A DNA stretch of 64,000 nt from assembly GCA_028554755.1 (NCBI GenBank), contig JAPTOF010000015.1, positions 15,351,001 through 15,415,000 of the forward strand, written 5' to 3'. Below the pieces are notes generated by a model, which worked only from the letters and a program-made list of their open reading frames with translations, was not told the DNA's origin and searched no databases. This stretch comes from Cordia subcordata (taxonomy: Eukaryota; Streptophyta; Magnoliopsida; Boraginales; Cordiaceae). The position numbers and the translations under genes were made by a program. Positions 1-13,193 of the stretch are shown in pieces. Within the stretch, counting starts at the first letter, position 1, and each line of letters begins with the position of its first letter.

Positions 1-3000
1 AAAGAATGAAGGAAAGAAATGGATTCTAGATAATGAATGCTCATAATAGTTGACCAGTGACCCGTCATTATTCTACGATCTTAAAAAAGTAAAAGGAGTG
101 GATGTGACATTTAGAGACAATAGCCAAGGTAGAATCATTGGCAAAGGAAGCATTGGTAACAAAGACTCGCTTGCTATTCATAGTGTACTACTTGTAGAAG
201 GTTTTAAATTTAACCTACTTAGCATTAGTCAATTATGTGATAAAGGTCATAAAATTTCTTTTCACTCATCTAGTTGCATGTACATGACTGTGATACTGAA
301 AATGTGCTCTTTCTTGCTTGTAGAAATAATAATGTATATACTATTGAGATTAATCAACTTGAAACCAAAATGTTACTTGTCTATCTGTTGTACATCGAAA
401 TTCTTGGTTATGGCATAGAAAACTTGGACATGCCAACATGAGTTTATTGAAAAATTTATCTAGACATGAATTGGTTAGAGACTTGCCTAAAATTAATTTT
501 GAAAAAGATAAAATATGTGATGCATATCAACTTGGTAAACATAAAACTTCTTTTAAATCTATTAATTTGATCTCAACATCTAGAGCCTTAAACTATTACA
601 TATGGACTTATTTAGACTTGTTGATGTTGCTAGTCTAGGTGGATCTAGATACACTTTCGTTGTTATAGATGATTATATTAGATTTACATGGGTCATGTTT
701 CTTACACACAAAAATGAAGCCTTTAATTAATTTGCAAGGTTTTGTCATAAAGTACAAAATAAGAAAGGCTATATTATAACTTGCATACATAGTGATAATG
801 GAACATCCATTTCTATGATGAGCTTGGTATTGAACATAACTTTACAGCCCCTCGATCTCCTCAACAAAATGGGGTAGTAGAAAGGAAGAACTAAACCCTA
901 CAAGAAATGGCAAGGCCTATGCTTAAAGAGCACAACTTGCCTACATACTTTCGAAGTAAAGTCATAAACACTGCATGCTATGTGCAAAGTAGAATTCTCA
1001 TTAGACCTATTCTCAACAAAACTCCATATGAGCTATGGCATGGTAAGACTCCTAAGATCTCATACTCTAAGGTATTTGGTTCTAAATGTTTTATTTTGAA
1101 TACCAAAAATCATTTGCACAAATTTGATACTAAATTTGATGAAGGAATATTTCTTGGTTACTCAACCAACAGCAAAGCTTATCATGTATTTAATAAAATA
1201 ACACAAGTTTGGAAGAATCGATCATTGTTACTTTTGATTAAGCTAATCCATTTGAGCCAAAAAAGAAAATCATTGATGCAGGTGATCTCTTGGAGAAGAC
1301 CATAGAAGATGAAGAACTAACAAAGGACAAAGAACTATCAAATGATAAAGAAGATGAAATCAGAAATGGTGACTCTCAAGCAAAGGAAAATAAAGAACAA
1401 ACTAAAGATGTCCACTTGGATCAAGAAGAAAATAAAGAACAAACTCAAGATGTCCACTTGGATTAAGAACAAACCCATGCCAATTTACCAAAGAGTTGGA
1501 AGTTCGTGAAGAATCATCCTAAGGAGCAAATCATCGACAATCCATCTAAGGGAGTAAGAACTAGGAATAATATTAATGTCTTTCGTGAATATGTTGCATT
1601 TGTTTCTCATATTGAACCTAAAAATGTTAATGAAGCTCTATTAGATGATAATTGGATAATTGTCATGCAAGAAGAACTTAATCAATTTACTAAAAATAAA
1701 GTTTGGAAATTAGTTGAAAGACCTAAAGATCATCCCGTCATTGGCATTAAATATGGTTTTAGAAATAAACTAGATGAATCTAGAAATGTGACTAGAAATA
1801 AAGTAAGACTAGTTGCACAAGGCTATAATCAAGAGGAAGGTATTGACTATGACAAAACCTTTGCTCCTGTTGCTATATTAGAATCTATCCATATGCTACT
1901 TGCATTTCCTTATCATATGAACTCTAAGTTATATCAAATGGATGTAAAGAGTGCATTGTTAAATGGTTTCATTGAGGAAGAAGCTTATGTTAAACAACCT
2001 CCTTATTGAACCTATTACAACTAATATTGTTTTGATGATGCCATAATTGTACTTTACTAATTGTTACTACTGGAGTATCTTGAATATCTTATATATAAAA
2101 GAGCCACTTGAGCAAGTTGAAGACAATCAAGCAAGAAAGAAAATAGAACATGATTCATCGTTGAAGAATGTAGAGTTACGAAGAATCATTAAAGAATTAA
2201 TATAGTCTCTTCTTTCTTAGTTTTGTTAATTTGATCTTAGTACATACGTACTAGTATGAACTCAATAACTTTTTGCATTGCATGCATACTCATTGACTTT
2301 GCTCACACTACTTAAAATTCAATCTGAGATCATCTTTTCTCCTTAATTAAGTGCAGGTACCATATCTAGTGTATGCTCATACATCATATCATTATATTTA
2401 TATGAATACATGTGATTGTATATGCATAAGATGAATTTTCTTGTAGAGAATTGATTTTTTTTGGAGTTATATGTATAATAGCTTTACCTATTGCATTGGT
2501 AAATGTCACATTGATGTATATATATGATTGTATATATGTATATATATACTTGTATCTTCAAGAAATCTGTAGTAAAAGTGAATCTAACTTGATTATAAGC
2601 TTTGCATTATAGGCATTTGAGTGTTTTGTACATGATATAAACCTATGGGGTAATATTCTTCCATGCAAAATCTTTTTCAAGCACAAAATCTGAAAAATCT
2701 TGAGTTGAGTGGAAGTTTAAACATGGCATTTAATGTATTGCATGCTAGGTTGGTGTACCATTTTTTGTGATATAGCCTTATAAGTGTTTGGTATCTTTTT
2801 GAAATGTTAAAACCCACAGAAAAACATGGTACTATTGGATTTTGGTGAAAAGTTACTTTTTGAAAAAGTAGGTGCAAGTTTTTCAGTCTTTTTTTGCAGC
2901 TATCAGCTGAGACAGTTGGTCGACTAGCTCAGTCAACCAGCACAAATAAAGAGCTATTTCTTTCTATTGGCTAAGCCAAGCAGTCGACTGGCAGTGTCGA

Positions 3001-4932
3001 CTGGCTAGGCTTTTTAGCTCACTGTTTCTTCCAGTTGAGCTAGGGGGTCGACCGGTGCAGTCAACCGACAAACCTTTTGGGCTTTTTAGAATATGACCGT
3101 TGGAAAATCTACTTTTTGGCATTATAAATACACCTTTCACCTCCCAACTCAGAACATTACTTGATCTAATCTCTCTCTGCAATCTAATAGCATTGAAAGC
3201 TTTCTTTCTTACTTATTCATCTCATTTATTACTATCTTTATTGATTGCACATCTTTAGCATCATCGATCAAGTTACTTGAGCTCAAAAATTGCCTATCTA
3301 CTTAGAGTAGTATAGGAAGATTTAAATACCTCTTGTACTTTTGCTCACAAGAAGTCTTGTAACCAAACTCCTTACTATTTCATTAGGTAAGTGCTTTGCT
3401 CTTAGGTAGTATAATTTGTGAGGAACATTCTATCAAGAGTGAAAGGTTTGAAATCCTCAAGTTTTAGGATAACCATTGTGGTCCTTGTAGTGAAACAAGA
3501 GTTGTGATGGTTGTTCTACATTTCTATAACATACTAAACAAGAAGCCGATTTACTAGTGAAATTACCAAAAACCTAAGGGGAGACCTTAGGTAGTGGACT
3601 AGGCCCTCAAGAGTTCGAACCACTCTAAATTGCTGTGTGATCTTCTATCTCTTAAACTCTTTACATTTCAAGTATTATTTTTATCTTGTATGTGTGATTT
3701 CTTAAAATATTTGAAAAGAGTTTATAGTGTTTATTTATGCCATTAATCCAATTTACCCCCTCTTGGATTCATTGTTTGGGCAACACTCCTAGATTTGAAT
3801 ATGCATATTTTCCTAATCATGTGTATAAACTTGAGAAACCATTATATGGTTTGAAACAAGTCCTTCGGGCTTGGTATGAAAGGTTAAGTGGTTTCTAATC
3901 GAGAACAGACCCGAAAGACGTAAACTTGATTCTACTTTTTTCATTAAAAGAGAGAAAGATGATATTATACTTATACAAATGTACATGGATGATATTATAT
4001 TTGGTGCTACTAACATCTCATTGTGCAAAAGTTTTTCTAAGTGCATACACAAGGAATTTGATATAAGTATGATGAGAGAATTAACTTTCTTCCTTGGATT
4101 GTAAATCAAGCAAACTAAAGAAGGCATCTTTATAAACCAAGCTAAGTACACGAAGGAAATAATCAAAAAGTTTGGAATGGAGAATGCAAAAGAGATTGAG
4201 ACTCCCATAAGCCCCTCAATTAAGCTTGACAAAGATAAGAATGGTAAGTCGGTTAATGAGAAACTCTACCAAGGTATGATCAGAAGCCTTCTATACTTAA
4301 CAACATCTAGACCTGATATAATGTTTATTGTTTGCCTAAGTGAAAAATTCCAATTCAATCCTAAGGAATCCTACTTAGTTGCTGTGAAACATATAATTAG
4401 ATACCTTAAGGGAACTTGTAATCTTGGTTTGTGGTATCCTAAAGGAACCTCTTTGACTTATATGGATTCTCTAATGCAGATTTTGTCGGATGTAAGGTAG
4501 ATCGTAAAAGCACTAGCAATACATGTCAATTCCTTGGTCATTCTTTGATTTCATGGTCTAGTAGAAAACAAAATAGTTTTGCCTCATTTACTACTGAAAC
4601 TGAGTATATAGTCACTGGTAGTTACATTGCACAAATTCTTTGGATGAAAAAAAAAAAAAAGCTTGATTGACTATGGATTGCAATATGATCATGCGCCCAT
4701 TTACTGTGATAACACAAGTGCTATTAATCTCACTAGAAACCCAATTCAACATTTTAGGACAAAGCACATTGAGACTAGACACCACTTTATTAGGGATCAT
4801 ATTCAAAAAAGAGATATTATGCTTGAATTTGTTGACACTTTGCATCAAGTTGTTGTCATTTTCACAAAACCTCTACTTGAAGAACAATTTTGCAATATAA
4901 GAAGAGAAATTGGTATTCAAAACCTTGAATAA
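1..4932 (+). pseudogene. Element A pol pseudogene (PR end, INT, RT, RNase H)
   Basis: Near base 20 the protease active-site region reads LDNECS where copia proteases have a D-S/T-G core, so it looks mutated. The GAG-pre-integrase motif KLGHAN is near 420-440 and the integrase core is recognisable at about 600-1,300, ending in PQQNGVVERK near 860-890. RT begins at about 1,620 (MQEELNQF, then NKVRLVAQGYNQEEGIDY, TFAPVA, YQMDVKSA). It is cut at 1,999-2,003 by a solo LTR and resumes at 3,791 (PLYGLKQ, then YMDDIIFGAT near 3,980). RNase H ends at about 4,932 (CDNTSAINL, IFTKPL). At least ten stops or frame changes break it. Intact copies of this lineage encode one long polyprotein. Confidence 0.85.
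2004..3785 (+). repeat. Solo LTR (about 1.78 kb) nested in element A
   Basis: The RT reading frame of element A is continuous if 2,004-3,785 is removed. The insert is flanked by a perfect 5-bp target duplication, CTCCT, at 1,999-2,003 and 3,786-3,790. It begins TATTG and ends CAACA, so the canonical 5' TG has become TA. Inside are GTCGAC-rich blocks near 2,915-3,070, a TATA-like ATTATAAATA near 3,120 and an R/U5-like tail. These are typical of long SIRE-type LTRs. No internal domain remains, as expected after LTR-LTR recombination. Confidence 0.85.
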
Positions 4933-5982
4933 ATTGCATTTTTTCATAATGTCTATTTGTATAATTGCATTATAGAACATTGTTTGAATGTTTTGATCTA
5001 TTAATATCAAGGTTTGAAGCTATTTTTGGGATGCCAAAGGTAGTATTATGGGTTATATTAGTTTGCATACACAAAAACTCTGAAATTTCACACTACGCCA
5101 CTAGTTGGAAGCCCTAACAGGTCGCATGCCTTAAGTCTGCACTAACCGATTTTGATTATATGCTCTTTGCCATACGCTGGACGCAATGCTTATCGCCCTC
5201 AGGGCTGGCCAGACGCCCGACCCGCCGCCTTGAACCCCAAGAAATCTTTTTCTAATCCAATTTTTACCTCTTTCTTGTCACATATCCTTCCTTCTCTGAA
5301 CCTTGTCTGAATCCTATTTAGCCCTCCACATTCTCTAACACACTCAATCAAAGATTTTGTCTTATTCAATGCGTTCTTCTCACACCACGACTAAACAAGC
5401 ACCACCTCCACGCACTAAAGGCATTCACAAAAGCCAAACTAAGAGCCAAAAGAGCCATCAAAGAACAACTATGCGGTAGAGAATATGATGAACTAGAAAT
5501 TATCACCATTAATAATGATTCTACCGAAACTCCTCCACCAATCCTCTATGCCAAGCTATCAAAAAACTCAAGTTTGATGAAGTTTCTACTCCAAAGCCAT
5601 CTACCTAAGTTGTTGATCACTTAGTTGTTAGAACCTTTTATGTTTCTTTCCTCCATTTGCTTTTAAACATGTTTTACATTTGGTTTATGACTTTATCCTT
5701 CTTTTTGATGATGCCAAAGGGGGACAAAACTCCTATTGATATTGCTTATGCTTTAATTATGTTCTATGACATGGTTTAGTTTTGACTATCATGAATGATT
5801 TATGGTTTATTAATTTCTTTGAATGACTTTGGATTTTCATTGTGCTTGTGTAAGGGAGAGTCATACCTATTAAGGACTCCATTTATTCTTTTATATGTAT
5901 TTATTCAGAGGGAGTCTTCACATTATGAATCACATATTTAAACATGAATATAGTTATTTGTCATCATTAAAAAAAGGGAGAC
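4933..5982 (+). other. Post-pol segment of element A with polypurine tract
   Basis: About 1 kb lies between the RNase H stop and the 3' LTR. SIRE-type elements often carry an extra env-like ORF here. A short open stretch starts at an ATG near 5,369 and stops at a TAG about 37 codons later, so any such gene is dead. A purine run at 5,969-5,981 is the polypurine tract that primes plus-strand synthesis. No other gene is seen. Confidence 0.5.
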
Positions 5983-7560
5983 TATTAGCATTATGTGGTT
6001 TACACTTAATGTTTTGATGATGAAAATAATAAATTGGCTATGATTCATAATGATGTTATTAGCTATGATTCATAATGTTTTTCATGACTATGGATGAATG
6101 AGTTGATGGATAAATAGTTATGAATTGAATGTGTGGATTTTCTCATGAATTGAATGATTCGTGTACGGATTATTCTGTTTGAGCTATGCCTTGCAAAAAT
6201 TGATTACATTGAAGCAGGTGGAAAGCTCGTGATCTTGAAGATGGAAGTCCATGCAAAGAATTTCAAGCCAAGAGCAAAAGGAGATATAAGGTTGGAGATG
6301 AGAAGTCATAAGGGGTACCGGCCCGTTTCTTATGATCCTTGCTGTTATTGTGTATAACCTCGAATTTACTTTCTAAAGATCTTGATTTTTTCAAAATATC
6401 TTTGATCATATTTTCAAAGTAGCATTTCAATTTCCTTAAACATGTTTTCTTGAAATATTAAAATTGCTTATTAAATCTTATTTGAAAAGTATTTGATTGC
6501 ACACTTAATCTTGGAAAGTCTTTTGAAAACAAATCTTTGACTTTTGAAATTGTCTCCCCATTATCAAATTTTCTTGAGATTCAAATTGGTTTCAAAACTT
6601 TCCATTCTTATTTTTGAATCCCAATTATTGCTCTTTTAAATTGCTAAAATATTGATTATTAAAAAGGAATTTGAGATACTTGAGAAAAAGGTCAAAATCA
6701 CTGTATTTTGATATAGGTCAAACTCTCTAGTCAGTCTCCAGACTTAGACCAAGTGCAAGCACCCTTAAACTGGTTTTTGGACCCTACTGGACTCCTAGGT
6801 CAGGCAACTGAACTGTGTGACCAAGGATGACTAGAACACCAGAGATACTGGCCGAGTGCGCCTTCGATCGACTGACCTTGGTTTGCTGTTTTTTAAAATT
6901 TTACCCATTAGAACTTGTTTTTGGCAAGTTTTTTAACCCACTGTCACCCTACATGATTTTCTCTCTATCATGGATCTTCAACAACTCTTTCTAACACTAT
7001 ATGTACATCATTCTAAAGCTTATATACATCATTCTAAAGGTTTTCAACACACACTTGAGTATTACAAGCATTCTTGAGCTTTAGATTGTCAATTTCATTG
7101 AGTTATACAAGAGTTATACATTTTATCTATTTGGTGAGGTTGAGCAAAATTTGTATTCTTTCTTATCATTATCAATTGTAATTACACTCCACAGCTAGGA
7201 TAGACATGAGATTGAGTTCTTTGCTAGAGAGGAGTGTGGAAATCCTTACTAAGGTGCTTTCACTTGGGCTCCTTGAAGAGGGTGCTTCAAAGAGCTGTAA
7301 CAAGTTGGTTTATACTCCACCAACATTTGAAGGACTATCAATAGTGAAGGAGTTTGAAATCCTAAGGGGAGAATCCTTAGGTGGCGGACATAGGCTTGGC
7401 CAAACCACCTAAAAATCCGGTGCATTCTATTCTTTTCTCTTCTTACTTCAATTACTTCATATTGCTTGCAACCTATTAGATAAATTGCTTGAGTGAAGCT
7501 TATTTATCCTCTTAATTTTAAAAGTGGCATTGAATTCAATTAATTTCTGCAAAAGTAACA
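5983..7560 (+). repeat. 3' LTR of element A
   Basis: It starts directly after the polypurine tract plus one C, as TATTAG (TGTTAG with G to A), and ends TAACA at 7,560. This gives a TGTTA...TAACA terminal pair. The R-like section near 7,340-7,400 (a block with AATCCTAAGGGGAGAATCC) resembles the matching part of the solo LTR at 2,004-3,785. The exact 3' boundary rests on the terminal motif because the 5' LTR is outside the window. Confidence 0.6.
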
Positions 7561-8390
7561 CCCTAGATAAGACTTGAGGGTGGCCCTAAATAAATGCCAA
7601 ACAGAACTAACACAATGATAGATGATAAGGAAGTGATAAAGGGTTCATAATAAAGATTCATGGAGTGAGCTAGAAATGAACTCTTATACTTAAAACACAG
7701 GAGCCAAGCATAACAGGACTTCCTCAAAGCCGTGATATTATACTAAATACACCCCACACCGCAGATAGGCATTTGTTCGCCTTTTCCTCTCACGGTGAAG
7801 CTCACACCGACAAGGGCACAGTTCACACCTCCGTCCAGTGAAGCATCTCCCACTAACGGGTACAAGGCAAAACAAATATATATAACGTCAGTCTCACCTG
7901 TCGACTGGGTGTTACAGCTCTAAAAGAACACATTCAACAACAGAGAGCGCATTAAATAATTCTAGAATCACAAAATCCCAACATATACGAGGAACACAAC
8001 AAATACGGGTCAAAATTTTGATTACACACTGACAATCCGAAATAAGATAATGAAAATTGCTCAACAGACCCAAGTCAAGTGGAAAGGAAACGAAACACTA
8101 GGGTACAAATGGGTAGTCCAACCTGCCTCTATCCGACATTCAATCACACACCAATCCTGCCTAACATTATACAATGATTATTAGTTAATTAGTATGCTAA
8201 AGATGGAAGAACAAAATTTAGACTTCATGTTTAACTTATAGCAAGAAATAAAGAACAATCACACCAATATAAATCAATAAATCACTGAGAAACCAACTAA
8301 CAGAGTCATGATGCAAAGTAGAGAACGTCATATACACATATCATTAGTTCTAATCTTTCTATCAGCAGCTGTAAGCTAAGTTCTATCTTG
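7561..8390. other. Intergenic stretch, possible old LTR fragment
   Basis: No coding region is supported. The segment at 7,561-8,160 has the texture of a repeat (GTGTTACAG-type motifs, many short polypurine runs), but no second copy, terminal repeat or target duplication was found, so it is unclassified. Confidence 0.3.
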
Positions 8391-8394
8391 GGAG

Positions 8395-8720
8395 ATAAAT
8401 GTTGATCCTTTATGTATCTTTTGTACAAGGTATGTGGAAAGCAAAGATGATCTTTTTTTCAAATGTGGATTTGTCCGTAGAATTTGGGTGATCGGTACGA
8501 GGGTGGCTCACTGGGTTTAGAAATGGGGAAGAGTCATGGAATTGATGTTGCGCAAACGGACTTGGTATTAATTGCATTCGTTTGTCGCTGAACTTTGCTT
8601 TAAAGCAATGGTACTTTCATATATAAATAGATCGTCATAGAAGGATCTTTCAGAACTTGGCAAACATAGAGGAGCAGATCACTGACTCCATTATTTTTCA
8701 TGTAAAGCGCAAATAAGACA
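8395..8720 (+). mobile_element. LINE (non-LTR retrotransposon) ORF2 tail, relic 1
   Basis: Translation from 8,401 gives a Cys-X2-Cys cluster (CIFCTRYVESKDD, then LFFKC, then RRIW). This matches the zf-RVT zinc-binding domain at the C-terminal end of plant L1-type ORF2 proteins. After a frame change near 8,600 the text DRHRRIFQNL appears, which fits the usual W-x-x-R-N-x-R-x-F tail. Several stops show it is dead. Only the 3' part is present, as expected from 5'-truncated LINE insertion. Confidence 0.6.
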
Positions 8721-10564
8721 CGGCACATACAAAAATAGCATGACTAGTAGGAATTTTTGTCGCATCTTCAACTTTAATGTGCAACTTATAGGATACTTGT
8801 GGAGGGATTGCTATATATTTCATAATGTTCTTCGGATTAGTTCACAAGTGCTTGCCCATTTAGGAAAAAAATTCTAATCTAATTGAATAACCTAAACTAA
8901 ATAAAGAACGTAAATTAAATAACATATAACATCAATATCAAATAACATATAATGTCTAACAACAAATTTAAACATACCACGCAAAGTAAAATTAAATGAC
9001 TAAGCTATATATCTTCTAATAACATATAAGATAAATTTGAGCATCAATTAGTGAGAAGTACTTAAAGATTTATGGAGAGAAAAGGAAGGGGCTAAAAAAT
9101 AAGTAACTTAGAAAAGGGAATTGAGATCCTCAACGATGGAAGAAGATTGCGGATAACACAACTTTTAGTGCTAGATACTATTTCATAGATATTATTTCAT
9201 ATATATAGAAAAATATGCATGTGTTCATATGCATATTTTCCATCTACAACACGTTACATTAATAATAACACACTTGAGTCAATACAGATTCGTCATTCCG
9301 CTACATCATTCCGCTACAGAGGTTAGTGTTAGTCTGGTATATACGAGGAGGTTGAGCAGACTGCACCAGGTGATAAGATCAAAGTAACTGTCTCTCAGTT
9401 GTCTTCGTGGTAACATCTGATCAAGCTTTCCTTGGATAGGCAAGTATAGTGTTCTCATTGATGAGAGAGAATCAGGGCAAAGAAGTTCTTTGGACCCCCA
9501 AATTCTCCTGCACAAATTTAGCCATGGAATCAGACTTCATTGGAATCTTACATACAAATAAAGGAATGCAAACTACCCGACGCCAGGCTCTTACTTACGT
9601 GCACGTACCTTATTGACCAACTCTACAAGACTAAACCGCAAATGTGTTGGATTGTGTAAGGGCGCACAGCTTCTGGACTTATATCTCATAGATGTGGCCT
9701 AATTTTATTAGTTAAAGAAAGGAGAAACGGGGGAAATAGGAGAACTGATTGGTATACATGAGAACACCAGCCTTTGATCTTGTTATCACTCCATTACCAT
9801 TAGTTGAACTAAAGCAAATTAGGATTATCAATTCACTATGATGTCTCGATGATAAATTTTGTCAGGAACTAGCAAGTCTCTTTCCATTGTTCCTGATTGC
9901 CTGGAATTAACCCACTCATACAAGACTTCTCAATATACCTTTAATTGCAGTACCTTTGACTAGTTTTGCGCTTAATTTAGAATAATGAGATCCCCAGAGT
10001 CCAATGACAATAAACTCTCCAGTTCTTTACTTTGAAGATAAACAGTTTCCGTCCTATGTGGCATCACCCATTCTTCACCTTTTATATGGCATATGTTGCA
10101 CTATTTTTTGTTCAAAAAGAACGCTGCCATTTAACATGTGATTGATGCTATAATAAATCACCTAGGAGTCCAATTAAGAGATGAACTTTGGGTCATATAT
10201 CATTGATGTATTTTTAATCAAACTCATTTCTGTCCATTGAATTGAGCACATCGTAAATGCTCTTGGATTATAATTTTGAGCAGGACTAACATACTTTAAA
10301 ATTAATGATCATTCTTTGACCTCAAAGAATCATCCAATCATTATACTTCCACTTGATACTGCAAGCTACTGGTAACACATATTAGTTGGGTCCAAAAGCA
10401 ATGTTCAAAGCTTTGTGAAAAATTGGCCGAAACAGAAAGCTTTGAAGATGATGATGATGAGATGAGAATAGATTGAAAAGCAATTCTTTTAGATCATGTA
10501 TCACACAGGATGTGACACAATAATGAAGTAAAATAGCTTCATTGCAGAAAATATGTTTCCTACC
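8721..10564. other. Intergenic region downstream of CDKE-1
   Basis: No gene is recognised in this 1.8 kb. The side adjoining 10,564 must hold the CDKE-1 3' UTR on the minus strand. A minus-strand AATAAA (TTTATT on plus) lies near 9,700, but no poly(A) site can be assigned from sequence alone. A 69-codon minus-strand open frame at 9,306-9,515 has no recognisable domain and is probably chance. Confidence 0.4.
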
Positions 10565-13136
10565 TCAAAAGCGCCTTGATTTCTGTTGGGGAGGGTATCC
10601 AGGCATTCCCATTCCAGGGTCTTTCCTTCTCATCTGTACAGATGATGGACTTCACATTAGATTGAAAGTTTCAATTCCTTTAACTCTGTCCATTAGACAA
10701 TATCTTAAACATTACAAGAGTTGGAGCACTACTGCAAGAAAACAGTCCCCTCCCTTTTCCTACTTTTGTTGTTTTTGCTTGCTTTCAGACAAAGTTAGGC
10801 CTCATGTTAACATCAATTTTGCACCTTTTACTAAATCTTCAATGAGACAACTAGGGCTCATGCGAACCATCCTCTTCCAGAGAAACCATTGGTCACATTC
10901 TCGAGGGATGAAAAAAGAGAAGAACAGATTGTTTGATAGACAAAACATTAAAGAAACAGCAAACACTAGAAAATTGAAGCACCTGCTGCTGTTGATGAGC
11001 CTGGGCTGCAACACCCCTCTGCATTGGAATGCTGCCTGGATGCATTCCACCACCCATCCCAGCCTGAGAAGTCAAATTATAAGCTGACATCCCCTGAGGT
11101 TGTATTCTTTGCATGTTAACCATAGGCATAGGCCGGGGAACAGATCTAGATGGCATGACATGGGAGGCCGCGTTTCCGGATGATGCCTGCTCACAAGATG
11201 AAAAGATAATAAAGTTCCACGGTAAGATAATTCCACATAGTTTGTGTGGAAAATATATAAAACATAAAATATGGAAAGAAAATATGAAAGTACTGAAGAT
11301 GGTTGGAGCCACCACCAACGGTGGCTCTAGAAGAGAGATACTCATGAAGAATACATTGTTAATTGTTGATATTTCATAAATACAATAGAAGAGCCTATTT
11401 ATAGGCATGATAACTTGGTGAGCAAGACTAGAAGCTAGACTAATAAGGTAACTAGAATTTTAAGGAAACTAGAATAATAAGGAAACCAATTTGACTAATT
11501 ACCTAATCTAGACTACTGCCTAATTCAATACCATAAGATAAGGAAATACATTAATAACTAAAATATTCTTCAACAGTTTGTATAGTACATAATATATTGG
11601 AAGTTTTCATCTCGTCTCTATTTGTGATCAAACAGAGCATCACTAGAGAAATACTAGTAGTAATGGCACTGATTCTCAAAGATTGATTTGTGGAGAAATT
11701 GATCAATCTTTCAACAATGCATTTCAACCAGCAATAGCAGTTAATCGAAAGGAGAAAGGCAAAATTACAACTGAATTGAAAACAATTGGTCAGAGGTCCT
11801 CATAGAGAGTGCATTCGCAAGACCAAGCACTTTGGAAAATCAACAGAATTCTTCATTAGATAAAAGCATGCAAAGAAACATGAGACGATATGATACACAG
11901 ATTCTTCTGTAATAATGATGAAATGTCAGTATCTCAGAAAATGGCCTTACAGGTGCAGCACATATTACTTTCGGTAAATAATGGTAAAATTTGGCTGGAA
12001 CATCATTGATTAGACATGATTCGGCTAGTCGCTTTTGCTGTTAGCTTTTAGTTTTATGGGTGTTCAATGGGTGACCTCCAAGTACTTCTTGCAACAAGAT
12101 ATGGAGTGGTATCATACCATCTAAACGCAAGAAATTCTTTCACACAGTCCCTCTTGCCATTATTTAGACATTATGGAAGGAACAAAATCGGAATGCTTTT
12201 GAATAGAAGGAATTATCTCTTTCTTTTTTGAAAGATTATTGGACGCATGATCTTTGTTTCTGGACTAAAGGTTCTTGTAAGATCAATACAGATGGCATAC
12301 AAGACTGCATAGGTAGGGTTCTTATTTTTTTTAATTGTATAGATGGGTTATGGAGTTAATGGAAATATTCTGAGGGTTGCATCCGTTGGTGCATATCAAT
12401 ATCTTTACTTCTCAAAAGAAAATGATAAAATTTGGGTTTGGCTTCACAGATCTCATATACATTGATGTAAAAAACAAATATAACAGGCAATAATTAGAAA
12501 CATAAATCACGCCTCTGTAGACATTATCAACAGTTATTCTTGAAAAGAGATGCATCTCTTTCAACCAGAGATCAAGGACAGTAGACAGTTTGCAGGAATA
12601 AGACAAACATAAAGTCATAACTGGCCACATGACATCCCAAGAAACAACAACAAGGCTAAAGCAGCATTTCTATAATACTCCAAAAACTGAAAAACTTGAC
12701 TTACTGGCTGAGAAGGTTGGAGACTAATCGTTCCTTCAAAATCTGTTGTAGTGTCCACTGGTCGAATAGGATAGTTTACAACTTTCTCTCCAGGTTGTGG
12801 GGGTACCAATGCACTGGCACAATCAGTTAAATAAAGAGAATATGAATCAGATATATAGATCTGTAAAATATATAAATCTAAGGGAAGGTTATATGCTTCT
12901 TCCTTTCTGGTGAAGACAAAGCGATGTCTCAACTTTGAAGATATCTAACATAACCGAGAATTCTAATCTTTCTTGGCAACTTGATTGTTAAATACTGATT
13001 TCACTTAGTGAGCATCACATAATGAAAACTTTTTGAAAGAACATACATGTCGTATCCATTAAATTCTCCGTCTTTAATTAGGTATGCTTTTGCTACGGAG
13101 GAGAGATTTTCGACGATGCCTGGTTTTTGAGCAACT

Positions 13137-13193
<57 letters not shown>

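Larger units (their letters stand above)
1..7560 (+). mobile_element. Element A: decayed Ty1/copia retrotransposon, SIRE-like lineage, 5' end outside window
   Basis: The pol order is copia-type: protease end, GAG-pre-integrase, integrase, reverse transcriptase, RNase H. It is followed by about 1 kb of non-pol sequence, a polypurine tract (5,969-5,981) and a 1.58-kb 3' LTR. The long LTR, the extra post-pol segment and the wording of the RT and RNase H region fit the SIRE/Maximus lineage (family knowledge; lineage is inferred). Many stops and frameshifts make it inactive. A separate solo LTR (2,004-3,785) splits the RT domain. The 5' LTR and gag must lie upstream of base 1. Confidence 0.85.

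Noticed and set aside
9306..9515. Minus-strand open frame of 69 codons
   Set aside because: No recognisable domain, no splice or promoter context.
10542..11087. Long plus-strand open frame of 181 codons
   Set aside because: It lies antisense to CDKE-1 exons 14-15 and the LTR; no domain seen.
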